Positions 43,869 to 54,642 are shown, counted from the stretch's first letter. The stretch is 64,000 nt of DNA from Isoetes taiwanensis (GCA_021234155.1 JAJEKV010000051.1:8328105-8392104); one strand, 5' to 3'. Translations and numbers: made by a program. The notes: generated from the letters alone by a model not told the origin.

Positions 43869-45213
43869 CTAATGGGGTTCTCCCTTGATTATAATGGCCA
43901 AGTGCATGTCCTTCCTCATCAGAGTTACTCGCGTGGGCATGCACCTGCGTGTATAGAGTCTTCAAAATCTTTGCACTATCTTACGTTCACTGTTTCTGAA
44001 GTGCGACAACATCTCGTCTGTTACCCTCATGCTGGTGTTGAAGTCCTGCATCACTTCTCTGACTAGACGGGCAAAGGGGGCGCGGGGGATTAAGAAGCCG
44101 TAGCTGCGTTGGAAGTGCTCCCTTAGTGCTTTTCTCTCGGTCTCCTTCCTGCTGGCTTTCTTCTTGGCTGGCTTCTTAGGGGGCTTTGGCTTCTGTTGGC
44201 GGCCTTAAGGTCTGCTGCTTTGTTGGATGTCCACCCTCGATGGTCCTGGCCCTGTTCTCCTGGTAGTAGGAGTTGTAAGCCTCCCACTTCTTCATGTAAG
44301 CCTCGTGTTCCCTCATCTTTCTCTCGTAGATCTTGACGGGGTCCGTGACATAGGATTCTCGGGCAGGCCATGTCTGTTTCTTCCTGTCCCAAGTCGGATA
44401 TTTAGGGGGTTTCTGCACTGGATCCGACTGCTCCAGGTCGGGGTGCTCCTAGTCGGGTATTGGCTGCTCATCACCTGGGGGTTTAGAAGAGCTTCCACCT
44501 TCGGTGTTGGGGTTGAAGTCTTCGTCTTCAGAGTCGTCAGAGGAGGGCGGGGGCTGGTCAGCTAACCGTTCGGTGATGACGACCTTGGGGTTGGGTTTCT
44601 TTGTTCGCGGAACTTCCTTGAGTTTCCTTGGGCCCACCACAAACTTCCCATTCTTCTTCTTCAGTTCTTCTGCCGCTTTCTCCTCCTCCTCCTCCCTCTT
44701 CCTCTTCTTTTCTTCCCTCTTCCTTTCTCGGCGGCGTTCTTTTGCTTCGTGCTTTTTGATCCACGCCGCGAGGTCTTGTTCTTCGCTTGGATCGAGTGTT
44801 GGCTCCCTTTGCTCCTCTCGCTCCTCAGCCTCTTTCTCTCGAACCCAAGCTTCAAGTTGCTCTTCGATGGTTGGCTCGGGAGTCGGCTGCCTCTGCTCCT
44901 CACGTTCCTCGGCTACCCGATCTTGTTCCTGCTTCTTCTTCCTTTCCTCCTCCTCCACTTCTTGGAGAATATTCTGCATGACGTCCGGCTGCTCTTCGCC
45001 TAGGACCTCTGTTCCCGCATCTGAGTGTGCATCCTCCTCGACCTGCTGGGATCCTTCGCTTTGGTGTTCGTCCGAAGCTGCTCCCTCACTTGATGAAGAC
45101 TGGTCATGCCTGAGAAGGCGCTCCTGAAGCATTCTCTGTATCAGGGCAGGATCATGGGCACTGGGGGATTCGCCTGGGCGGGCCTTCCTGGCAGTTTGTT
45201 TTGTTCTTGCCAT
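43869..45213 (-). pseudogene. Histone H3-like protein with very long inserted linker
   Basis: ATG at 45213 (CGAACATGGCA) opens MARTKQTARKARPGES; the residues after Met are identical to H3 residues 1-9, including K4 and K9. Residues 30-250 are charged. They include an acidic/Ser-rich part, two 28-residue repeats (102-129, 130-157; EEREEQRxPT..AWxxxxEA), a Lys/Arg/Glu helix (155-186) and an acidic SSDDSEDED patch. A Tyr/Trp-rich stretch follows (44418-44240), then a PKKPAKKKASRK basic run. The end is an H3 fold: ALRE (alpha-N), LIPRAPFARLVREVMQDFN (alpha-1 and loop 1), and RVTLMRKDMHLA (loop 2 and alpha-3), with TAG at 43871-43869. About 448 codons, versus 136 for H3. Three breaks occur: TAG at 44451-44449, a one-base shift near 44186 in a G-run, and TGA at 43964-43962. 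Loop 1 has canonical H3 length, unlike CENH3. Confidence 0.85.
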
Positions 45214-45318
45214 GTTCGACGGCTCGTCAATCCGATGTCGGGCGCCAAAGATCGCCTTAGGGAGCTGGAGCAGGTTTCTAAGGCGGGAACGTACAAATGA
45301 GGGGGGGTCTACATCTAT

Positions 45319-45328
45319 TTATAGCTTG
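45319..45328 (-). promoter_or_regulatory. TATA box of the H3-like gene
   Basis: CTATAAATAG on the minus strand, 106 bp upstream of the ATG. The 5' leader contains CTCCCTAAGGCGATCTT, partly shared with the leader of the second gene. Confidence 0.7.
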
Positions 45329-45425
45329 GGCAATTTTAGGTCAAAATTCAAGTTACTCTATTTAACGTGCCAGGGCACCTATTGACTTAAAACATACACT
45401 TATTTCAGAGTTTTTATAAGCATTG

Positions 45426-45492
45426 GTCTCACACGTTGCGCCTCGTGCAAAAACTAGAGTTTTGTTTTTAGACCAGGCGCGACGTGTGAGAC
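45426..45492. repeat. 67-bp hairpin element, copy 3
   Basis: GTCTCACACGTTGCGCC at one end and GGCGCGACGTGTGAGAC at the other are complementary over 17 bp with one mismatch, with a 33-nt loop. About 100 bp upstream of the H3-like TATA box. Confidence 0.92.
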
Positions 45493-45619
45493 AATATACA
45501 TTTTTGATTAATTTACATGATTGAAGCATACTATTCTAACTAAATCTTACCTTAGAGAACTCGATTTACCATGTTACTTTTCTAAAATTCATGAAGTTTT
45601 AAGGTGTTCTTGGCCCAAT

Positions 45620-45686
45620 GTCTCACACGTTGCGCCCTGTTCAAAAACTGAAGTTTAGTTCTTTGACCAGGCGCGACGTGTGAGAC
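45620..45686. repeat. 67-bp hairpin element, copy 4
   Basis: Same arms and length as copy 3, 194 bp further upstream of the H3-like gene; loop differs at a few bases. Confidence 0.92.
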
Positions 45687-45880
45687 CACCTTGCCTGAGA
45701 AGGTTTTGGCTCATTCTTTTTAGTCTTATTATGTTCCAATTCACTTAATTGTTACTAGCTTAGCATAAACTACAAAAATGAGAAAAAAAAAATTCCCATT
45801 TTTCGAGGTTTGAGGATCCTATCAAGTTAGTACTACTGGAGGCATGGTCAGTGCTTTGCTCTTGGTCTCCAAGAACATTG

Positions 45881-45891
45881 CTCTGATACCA
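45881..45891 (-). promoter_or_regulatory. Primer binding site, initiator tRNA-Met
   Basis: GTGGTATCAGAG directly after the LTR's terminal ACA on the minus strand, continuing GCAATGTTCTTGG. Confidence 0.8.
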
Positions 45892-45892
45892 C

Positions 45893-47352
45893 TGTGACGT
45901 CCCCTACTCGTATACGATGCCCGCACCGTATACAAACAGGAGTTCATCCCCCATACCAGCTCCATACTGATACAGGGCCCTCCACATATCACTGTGACCG
46001 TCTGGGGTCCCCAGTGGGAAGAATGAAGGGGTCATTTTACCCCGTCTCCCTCGGGGCCTACCTAGCTGCGGAAGCGTAAACATACATGTCAGTAACATAA
46101 ACATCATAGACCCACCTCGAAGGGTGACACATCAACATCTGCATAGACAAAGATCAGCACAATGCAAGGGGAAATCCTACCCAAGGCTCAGACTCCAGGG
46201 AATGACTGCCAAGCTTGGTCTCCAGAGTTCATTGCAGATAGAATCATGACAATGGATTGGGCTGGCATAAGAACATGGCAATGGGTTGTCCACTCCATCC
46301 GCCCCTCCTGTGCACACTTTGCAGAGTAGGTTGAAGAGTATTGAGACCTGACTGTAGCCCGCCGGATGCATAGCCAAAAGGGCTACTCCTGGGTTGCATC
46401 TCCCCAGTTCCGATGGGGCAGGTAGGGATCCTCCATGCTGACTCAAGGCGACTAGAGGGCCACTGCCCTTATTCGACTTAACCCACTGGAAAGTGAACTC
46501 CACTCCACGGGTGTCGAGCCCATGCCTTACCCACACTCAGTGGCAAGCCATTAGACCTAGTCTGCTGTGATCCCCGGTAGGCCTTACACACCAGAGGGAT
46601 CGATCATGAGTCAGAACACGAACCTCCTTCTGAGCCAGTCTGGCCCCTCCACCCACAACCAGGTGTGGTTCTTGTACACAGGGCCGAATTCTAGTAATGC
46701 ACTAAGAGGGACTAGCTAGGAGCATTATCTACTAAGCTTTAAGTCTCTACCCCCCTTCCCAATACAATGAGTCCACAGAAGACATCCGTCCATCATATCA
46801 ACATAAGTAATAAGAACTAATCTAATTCATAGAGTTAGGTTCTTTAGTTAGAGTCAATCTCAGGATCTGCTTGGCTACTAAGGGTGAGTTAATAGGCTAA
46901 ACCTACTGGTTCGAAGGCTGGAATAAGGTTTAGGCTATTCAATCGACCAAATACCTGATCCCTGGTCACTCCTCTCGATCCGAAGATGTCCATGTCTCTG
47001 TTCTGCTTTGGGATGCGGTCGGAAGGATGATCTGACAAGTTGGGGCGCACGGGCAGATCGTGGGAGTTGGAATTGACTCCTCAGGCCCGCGAATCGGAGC
47101 TCGGAAGGTCTGTGGGCGAAAGAGGGAAAGTTAGGGTTTGGTGCCTTATGTAGGCTATCAGTTAGGTTTAGGGTTTCCATGACCCTTGGTCTACCTTTAA
47201 TGATTGCTAAGTGTGCGCACCATTGCAAGTTGCCCCCTAGGGCGCCCTTGCTTGGGTACACGTTGGCGTACACGTCGATTAGGATGGCGTGTACGCGTGA
47301 CGGTGCAGTACGGTATACGTGTTGAAACCATATATCGTACTGGAATGTCACA
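45893..47352 (-). repeat. 5' LTR (about 1.46 kb)
   Basis: The minus strand starts TGTGACATTCCAGTACG and ends GAGTAGGGGACGTCACA. The two ends share TGTGAC/GTCACA as short inverted repeats. The 138-codon minus frame at 47351-46935 opens inside the first bases of the LTR and is probably not a gene. Confidence 0.7.
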
Positions 47353-47529
47353 CAGGCCGTAAAAACAAAAGACAGATTTCTCCTATTCCTGTTTCGTTAT
47401 CTTTCTTGCTTTTTCTCCCTTCTAAAATAACATAAGCATGCAAATATAATATGTTAGGATGGACCATATGTTTCTACATATAATTGCCACGTGTTCCATC
47501 AAATATCACATGGGCATGACAAATATTTG

Positions 47530-48080
47530 AATCCAACACTGGGGCTCAACTACTATACCAGATCACCAGGGAACTGATCTATGCTGATGATATGGACCTC
47601 CTATCACACACTCAGGCAGACATGCAACGCCATCTCGATGCGCTGGACACATTTTGCCAGGTGACTGACATGCGCGTCAACTTAGCCAAGACCAAGGTAG
47701 TTCTCGTGTCGTCCAACACGCCAGCCAAGGGCCCCAATGCTCACTTACCATGGCCAAAATGTTGAAGTGGTGTCCGCTTACAAATATTTGAGGGTGGAGT
47801 TCCCGTCGGCCATGAACTAGGACAATTCCATCATGCTGCGAGCCGCAGTAGGTTGGAAGGCACTCTATGCAACGCAGAACAATAGCCACAAGGCAAAGCT
47901 ATATGATTGGGCCCACCAATTGTACCTATTTAAGGTGCTAGTAGAACCTGTGCTTTTGTATGGGGTCGAGATCTAGGGCCCGGTGATTTCCCTCGTCAGT
48001 TGGAATGACATGAAGCAGGTGCAGAAAGCTTTCTTGGCACGGACCCTAGGAGCCCCATTGCCCATTTGTACCGCCTTTGA
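47530..48080 (+). mobile_element. LINE reverse transcriptase fragment
   Basis: The plus strand reads ELIYADDMDLLSHTQADMQR (YADD box) and VTDMRVNLAKTKVVLVSSNT. After a frame change come SAYKYLRVEF, ALYATQNNSHKAKLYDWAHQ and VISLVSWNDMKQVQKAFLAR. It matches the inner LINE at 23.1-24.6 kb in order and wording. 5' and 3' truncated, with several breaks. Confidence 0.8.
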
Positions 48081-48189
48081 TTTCTCACTAGATTTAACAT
48101 TTTTCAATAATCCATTACTATGGAGACTTCAGCTCCAGAATCTAAAGTTAAGGTGTTAGCCTTCTCCGTATTCAATTTGCAAGCATTAA

Positions 48190-49640
48190 CATAATCATGA
48201 TTGGATTACTTACCTCCTCGTCTGTCAGCGTTCCAACAACTGGTTTTTCGTCCTCTTTGCCGCCAGAGTCTCCACTAATGCTTGCTACCCACGAGGCTCG
48301 ACTTCTTCCTCGTGATCCGCCCTCGGTTCCATCTTCCTCTATTTGGGCATTCTGCCTTTATATGCCCATATTCATCATATCCATAGATGCTCGTTATGCT
48401 CCCCCTACCTCGACCTCTTCTACGGCCTCGCCCTCTCTCACCTGCATATAATGCGACTGGCTGTTCTTCTCCTCGCCGCTGCTCACTTTGAAATACTTGT
48501 ACCTTCTGCCACCTCTTCCTGTTCTAATTCAGTTCTTATGGTTTCTATGGCCTCGTCTAAGGTCTTTGCCGTGCGTCTCATCAATCTCACAATATCCTTA
48601 AATGAATTTTGAAATGCATGCACAACAACATCTACCTTAGCTCGCTCAGAGTATGCTGCTCCAGCTCTTTCAAGATCATAAAACAAAATTCTAAATTTCC
48701 AAAACAGTTCATTTACCTTGTCCCCTTTCTGATACTGCAGTCACGCATTCTCATCTCCAGAACATCTATTTGGGAAGAGGTTACTCTTCATACCTCATAA
48801 TCAAATAGATCCACATCTCTGCTGCAGATAAGTTTTGTATTTCCAGCATTATGTCTCCACTTAGTTTTGCCATAATTATGGCTCTTGCCCTCTCCTCTTT
48901 CTCCTCATCCGGAACCTCTTCCTTTGCCTCTCTGTTTCCTGATTCCGCTTTTACAGATATTTTGAGTGCTACTGGTGTGGCTGTTTCTTGCCCTTCTCCT
49001 TCAGCCCTGAGCTTTCTGGATCAACCAGATCCCAGATGTTATCCACTTTTAGTGCCTGCATTATCTTGGCCTTCCACAATTGGAAGCCAATTTTCCCATC
49101 AAATACTTCTGTACTATTCAGGTAAATAAGGGCCAAACTGCTTGCTATCCCTGGGTTTCCTTCAACCTGGCTCTGATAATAGTGATGGAATCGGGTAACC
49201 CTTGGCTTCTGTCTGCACCTCTACAGTTTAAGGGCAACTCTGATATGGCTGGCTCTCCCTGCAAGCAATCTCCCAGCGATCCTGACAGCCCAAGCCACTT
49301 CAAGTTCAAGGTGCTATGCTTCTGCACACTACCCTGGTGCACCTGTTCTCTTCCTTTTCTAATGTCCTGTGTCAGTTCAGATCTGATGATCAGATCCGTG
49401 CACCTGTGCCTGCCCATTGTCGCCACATGTACATGCTGATTTCAATAGTTGGTTTGGCAGATCGATCAACCCAAAGTGTGGCAGAAATAATAAGATTCGG
49501 TGTAAATACTTGCCTGTAAATACGATCTAGAATAAAAATGCTGGCTCCAAATCCTTTCTCGCTCAACCTTCCCGGCGGTAGTGGTGCCTTAGATAAGATT
49601 TTAAAGATAAAAACCAAAATGGGCTGCCAAATCATTTTCT
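48190..49640 (-). mobile_element. Copia retrotransposon 5' fragment (LTR, PBS, gag)
   Basis: The minus strand has a degenerate tRNA-Met primer site (TATTATCAGAGCC, 49181-49169). Gag follows: STEVFDGKIGFQLWKAKIMQ and ALKVDNIWDLVDPES near 49130-49020, RARAIIMAKLSGDIMLEIQN near 48890, and VVVHAFQNSFKDIVRLMRRT in 48686-48483. Sequence from 49183 to about 49640 is the probable 5' LTR, but its outer end was not located. No pol is present. Frameshifts are present. Confidence 0.7.
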
Positions 49641-50220
49641 TCTAGCCAAAAGAGCACAGTGCCATACTTATATATTGTATGAAGTCTCAGGTATGCAAAT
49701 TTTGTAGTGTTTTGGTTTGTATTCCATCAAAGGTATAACATAGATTACATGCTTTCCATGTATTTGCATGCCTATCGTCCTTCTTGGTTGCTTCAATCAT
49801 TTCAGATTGAATGGGCTCTTATTCTTGTCTTGAAAATAATATTATGTTGACGAAAAACTATTTTGTGGCTGTTGTGGACTGTAGGTACTTGATTTTTTTC
49901 CAACCCTTTTTATGTTCAATGTTGGTAGGCACAACTCATTTAAAAAGTTTCAACTTCTCTACTTCTGGGACCTCTAAAAGAATCGATTTCACATCATTTA
50001 TCTACCCAACCTTGTGGTTCTTAAAAGCAACCATATGCAAATTTTCATTGGTGTTGCTTAAGTACCTTCTTTATTGAGTTCTTTGTATTTTAATTGCAAC
50101 CCATCTTATAACACGGGGTGCAATGCATGCAAACCATAAATATCTCTAAGCCCCGAAGGGGCCGCCGAAAATTTTCCTACACACACATAGCATATTTCGT
50201 ACATATATTTTACACATTCC

Positions 50221-50645
50221 GTACAACTTTTACACATATTCCGTACAATAGTATCATTAAAAAGGGCATTATATATCTTAGGAAATTGAACCATTGAATT
50301 AAACCCCCCAGACCCCCCCAGTTGTTTTTGCTGACATTCATACATGGCGTCTAGCGGCTGGCGAGGACCCTCAAATATATGTGTACAATACCCTTCACAA
50401 CCTTTGATTTAATTTCGTATTTGAAACTGACACTTAACTAAAACTTGCTAAAAAACAAGTCGCGCCTAACGATGGCCATGATCGCCCAAAATCGACGTCC
50501 AACGGTCTGAATTTACTGATGGATGCCCTGTACGAATATCAGCAAAAACAACTGGGGGGTCTAGCGGGTTTAATTCAATAGTTCTATTTTCTAAAAATGC
50601 CCTTTTAATGGTACTATTGTTAATATGTGTAAAATTTGTATGGAA
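50221..50645. mobile_element. Foldback element with about 120-bp inverted arms
   Basis: The left arm (50221-50343) and right arm (50531-50645) are inverted copies. They share AGTTGTTTTTGCTGA, GGGGGGTCT, TTGAAYTAAA, AAAARGGGCAT and CAATAGTA in mirrored order. The loop is about 190 bp with no coding. An AGAAT pentamer run (GAATAGAATAGAATAG, 50665-50700) follows. Confidence 0.7.
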
Positions 50646-51003
50646 TATATAAAGTATATGTACAGAATATGAATAGAATAGAATAGAATAGAATAGAATA
50701 TACATTAATGTCCCTCGTGCCCTGAGGCCCCTGGACTTGTGTAGCATGGGCGAGCTCCCAAAAAAGACGCTACTAGCACATCACGCTGTTATGATGTAAC
50801 CTTTTCTGAAGGCTGACTTTTTTCTATTATTACCAGCATCCCGCTTTACTTCGGCTTCGTGGCCGTGCAGTGATGCGTCGTTATCAATCAGCTTTTAGCT
50901 GAACAATTTGTATGGAGTTTATGATCCGCTTTTGTGCGGATCATATTACAAACCCTCTTTCCTGTCTATGACCTGGGCTACATTAGTGACGCCGATTAAT
51001 TAA

Positions 51004-51050
51004 AAAACCCTGCCCCGAAGGGTTTTCGAGGAAAAACCTTAATAGTAATG
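51004..51050. repeat. Copy of the AAGGGTTTTCG repeat
   Basis: Resembles 23047-23096, with AAGGGTTTTCGAGGAAAAACC followed by TTAATAGTAATGGG. Confidence 0.6.
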
Positions 51051-51829
51051 GGCTCATTGATGCACAATATTATTATCAGATCCGTTTTCCGTCATTCTGG
51101 ATTTTGGATTTTTCCCACGCCATTATTGTTAGGCTGCAAAAACTCTAAACTAAACTGACTAGTACTGATTAGAGCTCCAATCCGGAGCTATGAATATGTA
51201 GTAATTACTGTCAACATAATATCACGTGTCCAAAGGTCCGTATTTATAAACCATCTTGAAATATTCTAACTACACTATGTTAACACAATCCCCAACTTAT
51301 GTAGTCACTGCCTAATAGTCCAGATTTATATAGCGTCTAAAGAAACTTCCTAATTGCATACATAGCATGCATATACTATGTTGATAGAACTGATGCATTG
51401 TGCAAAGAAACCGTCCAATTTCATAGCTTACAACAGCCAATCTATATTTATACCTAATGATGATAAAAGAATGAAAAGATCAATCATCCAGATTATGCAG
51501 ATAGTGGTATCATCCTTCCCTTGTTTTGTGTGTTACTAGCTATTCAATTCAAATGAAAAAAACCTGATTAGATGAACGTCCTCATCTTCGAGTTTTTTAA
51601 AGGCCTGCAGCATAATTGATTGTGCTATTCCCTGTTCCACTTTGTTGGACATTCTGCAGTTGGCAAAACTTCTTGTAGAGTCCCAAACATGGTTTTTGAT
51701 TATTCTATAGATGTCTTCACATAATCTGCAACACATCCTCAAGCACTTGATGTAAGAGCACTTGTAAGCTATTATTTATTAAAGCCTTTAGGCTCTCCTT
51801 CAGTCATTTTGGTGATCCAGGGAACCCGG

Positions 51830-52130
51830 TTGGAGGGTCGTGCCCTCGCTATCACTCGCCCTCTGGCGGGGGTTAGACCCCTCAGTTCGTAGCGTATCCC
51901 AGTCTCCTTTTTTACTACAAATACCACACTTATATACATATGCATTGTGTCTTTTCATGCTGTCTTTTCATGCTGGTTGTTATTCTATGCGGGAGTTTAT
52001 AGTGGTCCGGATTATCAGTTGGTGGGTCCAGGCCTCGCTATCCTGGTGTACGGCGGAGGCTGAGCCTCTCTGTCCTGTAACTTATTCCGTCCACCTTTTA
52101 CTCAAATGCATTTGCCTTGCCTATGCAGCC
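51830..52130. repeat. Diverged tandem duplication, about 190-bp period
   Basis: Two blocks share CCTCGCTATC, a GGCGG..AG.C.CTC stretch, TATTCCGTCCACCTTTTACT-like text and a CTTGCCTATGC/CATATGCATTG continuation. No coding similarity. Confidence 0.4.
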
Positions 52131-52487
52131 CCTAGCCTCTGCTGTATTCCCTAATTTGTGTCTGAATATAAACTAGAAATATTTGATCTCTTTTATAAAC
52201 TTGCCAGAAAATCTCAAAGAAATCTCAAAGCCAGAGAAAAGTAGAGAGCAAATTAGAGTGACTAACATGCCAGAAAATGTCTTTACTAAATGCAATGTCT
52301 TGAAATCAAAATATATGCTACCCCAAGCTAACAGAATTGGTCATTGCCTTGATTCAAAATGAAACAGAAAACTTATCTGAAAGCCGTTCATTCGTGTGCA
52401 AAGTTTCAGAGGCCGAAGTTTCAGAGCTGAACCGTCTTTCCCAACAGGCCAATCTCTGAAAAACTTAAACACCATTGGATGGAGTGC

Positions 52488-52730
52488 TCAAAGAGCTTTC
52501 CAACAAGCCCAAACACACCCAAAACTGCCACCAGATACAGAAGTTATGGCCAAAAGAAAACTGCAGCCAAACCCTAGCGCCGCCAAAAGAGGGCCGGGAC
52601 TGTCAGGTGGATTTCGTCGACTAAAACAGAGGAAACATCATACAAATCATACACCAACGGAAAGCTCGTTCGATAAGCTTTCCAACGAGCCCAAGAACAC
52701 CTGAATCCCGAGTTATGAGCAAAAGAGCAG
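52488..52730. repeat. Two copies of a GAGCTTTCCAACRAGCCCA unit
   Basis: Units near 52490-52556 and 52665-52730 share CTTTCCAAC(A/G)AGCCCAA, ACACC and AGTTATG.(C/G)CAAAAG. The 102-codon frame at 52396-52704 across them has no recognised domain and is probably not a gene. Confidence 0.55.
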
Positions 52731-53254
52731 GGCTGAAACCCTAAGCGCCCTCCATAAGCGCCATGTCAAATACATCTTTTATATGATATGTGTGTGTACG
52801 AAAAATTTCACCACTGCAATCTCCAATCGATCAATTCATAACACCATGAAAGAGGAGAAGGAAATCAGAAGGAGGTAAAATGATGACAATGACATCCTAT
52901 CCTCTGCATGTAAAATCTGTTAAGCTTCATTTCGCTTCATTGTCCAGTTAAGTTGTAACATCTGGCGTACTTTCTTTCTCTAAACCTCGTCACACACATG
53001 CGTTCCTCTTCTCCACTCCACTTCTCTGCTCTGCTTCGATGATTGCTTGAAGATTTACTTGCATTCCGTACACTTTACCCTAAATTTCTAGAACATTTAC
53101 TTTGCATTCTGGGAAAGTTTGTTGCAACATGATGAAGGCTAACCAATTTTCATGTTTTAAGATTATTTCTTACTTGCAATTCCAGTGTAGAGATCGGGCC
53201 GATGCCTTCACAATGCCTCTGCCTAATGGCGAGTGTTTCCACATTGGACCACAT

Positions 53255-53415
53255 GTAAAAGGTGATTCTTATATATGTAGGTCGAATCCTGCACGAGACT
53301 ATGCAAATATGAAAAATCAAAAGCAAAAAAAAATACCTTACCTGAATCACCGATAAGAGGTGATTCTTATATACGTAGATCAAATCCTACACGAGACTAT
53401 CAAAATACCAAAATC
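53255..53415. repeat. About 60-bp direct repeat, two copies
   Basis: GGTGATTCTTATATATGTAG and CACGAGACTAT at 53260-53318 recur at 53356-53412. The preceding piece 53180-53258 could be a small exon (CRDRADAFTMPLPNGECFHI, bounded by AG and GT), but no neighbours support a gene. Confidence 0.6.
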
Positions 53416-54606
53416 CTACATATTACTTAATCCCCAAGACCCAAAAAATATTTCTAGTGTGGATTAAAAATATTTAATGTCGTATTCAAGCATTTTGCTA
53501 CATGATAAATCATGTAGACTCCGTTGGACAATAAAAATGTCTCTTCTGTTGAGGCTTGTAGAAGAATACAAACAATTTGAAAGCCGGGGAAACAAAGAGA
53601 AAATGTTGGGACACTAATACAATGTTGGTTGATTAGGTCTAACCTCCTAAGTCGACACTTCAAACAACGAGATGGAGGGGGCAATTGACTTAGGGTGCTT
53701 TACCATTGTATGAAAACCTGGAGATTCTTTTGAGGTTAGGGGCTCCAACGTTCCCAAGAGTGCCTTACTTGCTTGATTCAGGTTTAGGACTTGAGTCGCA
53801 AAGTATTCTCCACACAATTTTGAGCCTCAAGTTTTTGACCTTAGTACAGCTTTTTCATGGCTGCAATTCATGAGAAAGCACCCTTAGTGGTAATGTCCAA
53901 GGCTAGGTTCACATATAGCGTCGTCTCCAATGGTGCGCCATATTACCCTATATAAATTGAGTAGGGCCTGTGACTGGTGCTCAAAAAATGGCGAGCCATT
54001 TTGTATGACTTCGTACCTCTCCACGATGCATGTGAATCCAGCCTAAGGGCACATCCCATTAGGTTGTAACAAAACCTTGCCTTTGCCTTGTGGCAAGTAG
54101 GTAGAAGAGACTTCCGAATTGCCCAATTCCCAACTGGGTTTGCCTTCTAGCAATGAAGCTTTTGTCTTCTTGCTATCAAGAATTGTCTTCAAGCTACCAA
54201 GATTTGTCTTCAAGTTATCAAGATCTGCTGGTGCAATAGGTTGCAATGGAAATGGGTGTCATTCCTGCGCCTCTAATTTTCTAATATGAATAACCCATCT
54301 CTTTTCTAATGGGGATGCACCCTAAGGGTACACTTCCATGAGCCCAACCGAACCCAGACCCGGACTCTAAAATTTACTACAAGACAAAAGAAAGCGCACA
54401 AGCGTTCACGCGAACAACCCAGAGCCCCAGAGGAGCCATTTCTAGGCAAGGGATAGGAGGTTGGAAGTTTTGGGACACATATTTCTTTGACGCTCGATGA
54501 AGCGGAAATGGGGGAATTTTGACAATTTTGCAACAAATACGGGCATTTTTATCAATTCCCCGAAATTTAGGAGTATTTTGACAATTTTTCCTAAGCAAGA
54601 ACCTCC

Positions 54607-54614
54607 TATAAATA
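54607..54614 (+). promoter_or_regulatory. TATA-like box upstream of the four-exon gene
   Basis: TATAAATA, 36 bp before the ATG. If it is the true box the 5' UTR is only a few bases, so an upstream noncoding exon or another promoter is also possible. Confidence 0.35.
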
Positions 54615-54642
54615 TGGAAAACACGAAAAACCACTGCATAAC

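Larger units (their letters stand above)
42390..47352 (-). mobile_element. Large LTR element carrying a histone H3-like gene
   Basis: Sense strand is minus. A 1,460-bp LTR (47352-45893; TGTGACATTCC to GGGACGTCACA) is followed by a tRNA-Met primer site. Next come a 670-bp leader with two 67-bp hairpins, the H3-like gene, a second leader with two more hairpins, and an unrecognised gene cut off at about 42390 by the LINE junction. No gag, protease, RT or integrase is visible, and the 3' LTR is absent. It may be a nonautonomous large derivative or the 5' part of a larger element. The LTR assignment rests on TG..CA ends plus the adjacent primer site, because only one LTR is present. Confidence 0.7.

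Noticed and set aside
44504-45127. 207-codon Ser-rich plus-strand frame opposite the H3-like gene
   Set aside because: It is the complement of the Glu/Lys/Arg-rich coding strand and has no start context or motifs of its own.
43869-45213. Calling the H3-like gene a centromeric H3 (CENH3)
   Set aside because: The tail is canonical H3 (ARTKQTARK) and loop 1 (DFNTSMR) has canonical length, whereas CENH3 has a divergent tail and usually a longer loop 1.
45220-45245. TGGCGCCCGAC before the H3-like ATG as a tRNA-Lys-type primer site
   Set aside because: It lies far from any LTR end, and a better tRNA-Met site sits directly at the LTR.
43478-45686. GAGACA/TGTCTC inside the hairpins as auxin-response elements
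   Set aside because: The hexamer is expected from the arm sequence itself, and copy 4 has it only on the other arm; no independent support.
43478-45686. CRISPR-like array from regularly spaced palindromic repeats
   Set aside because: Only four copies in two pairs, with intervening genes and no spacers; plant nuclear context.
46935-47351. 138-codon minus frame in the LTR as a gene
   Set aside because: It starts within the first bases of the LTR and shows no domain; LTRs this long contain chance frames.
52396-52704. 102-codon frame as a gene
   Set aside because: It runs over a repeated noncoding unit and has no recognisable motif.
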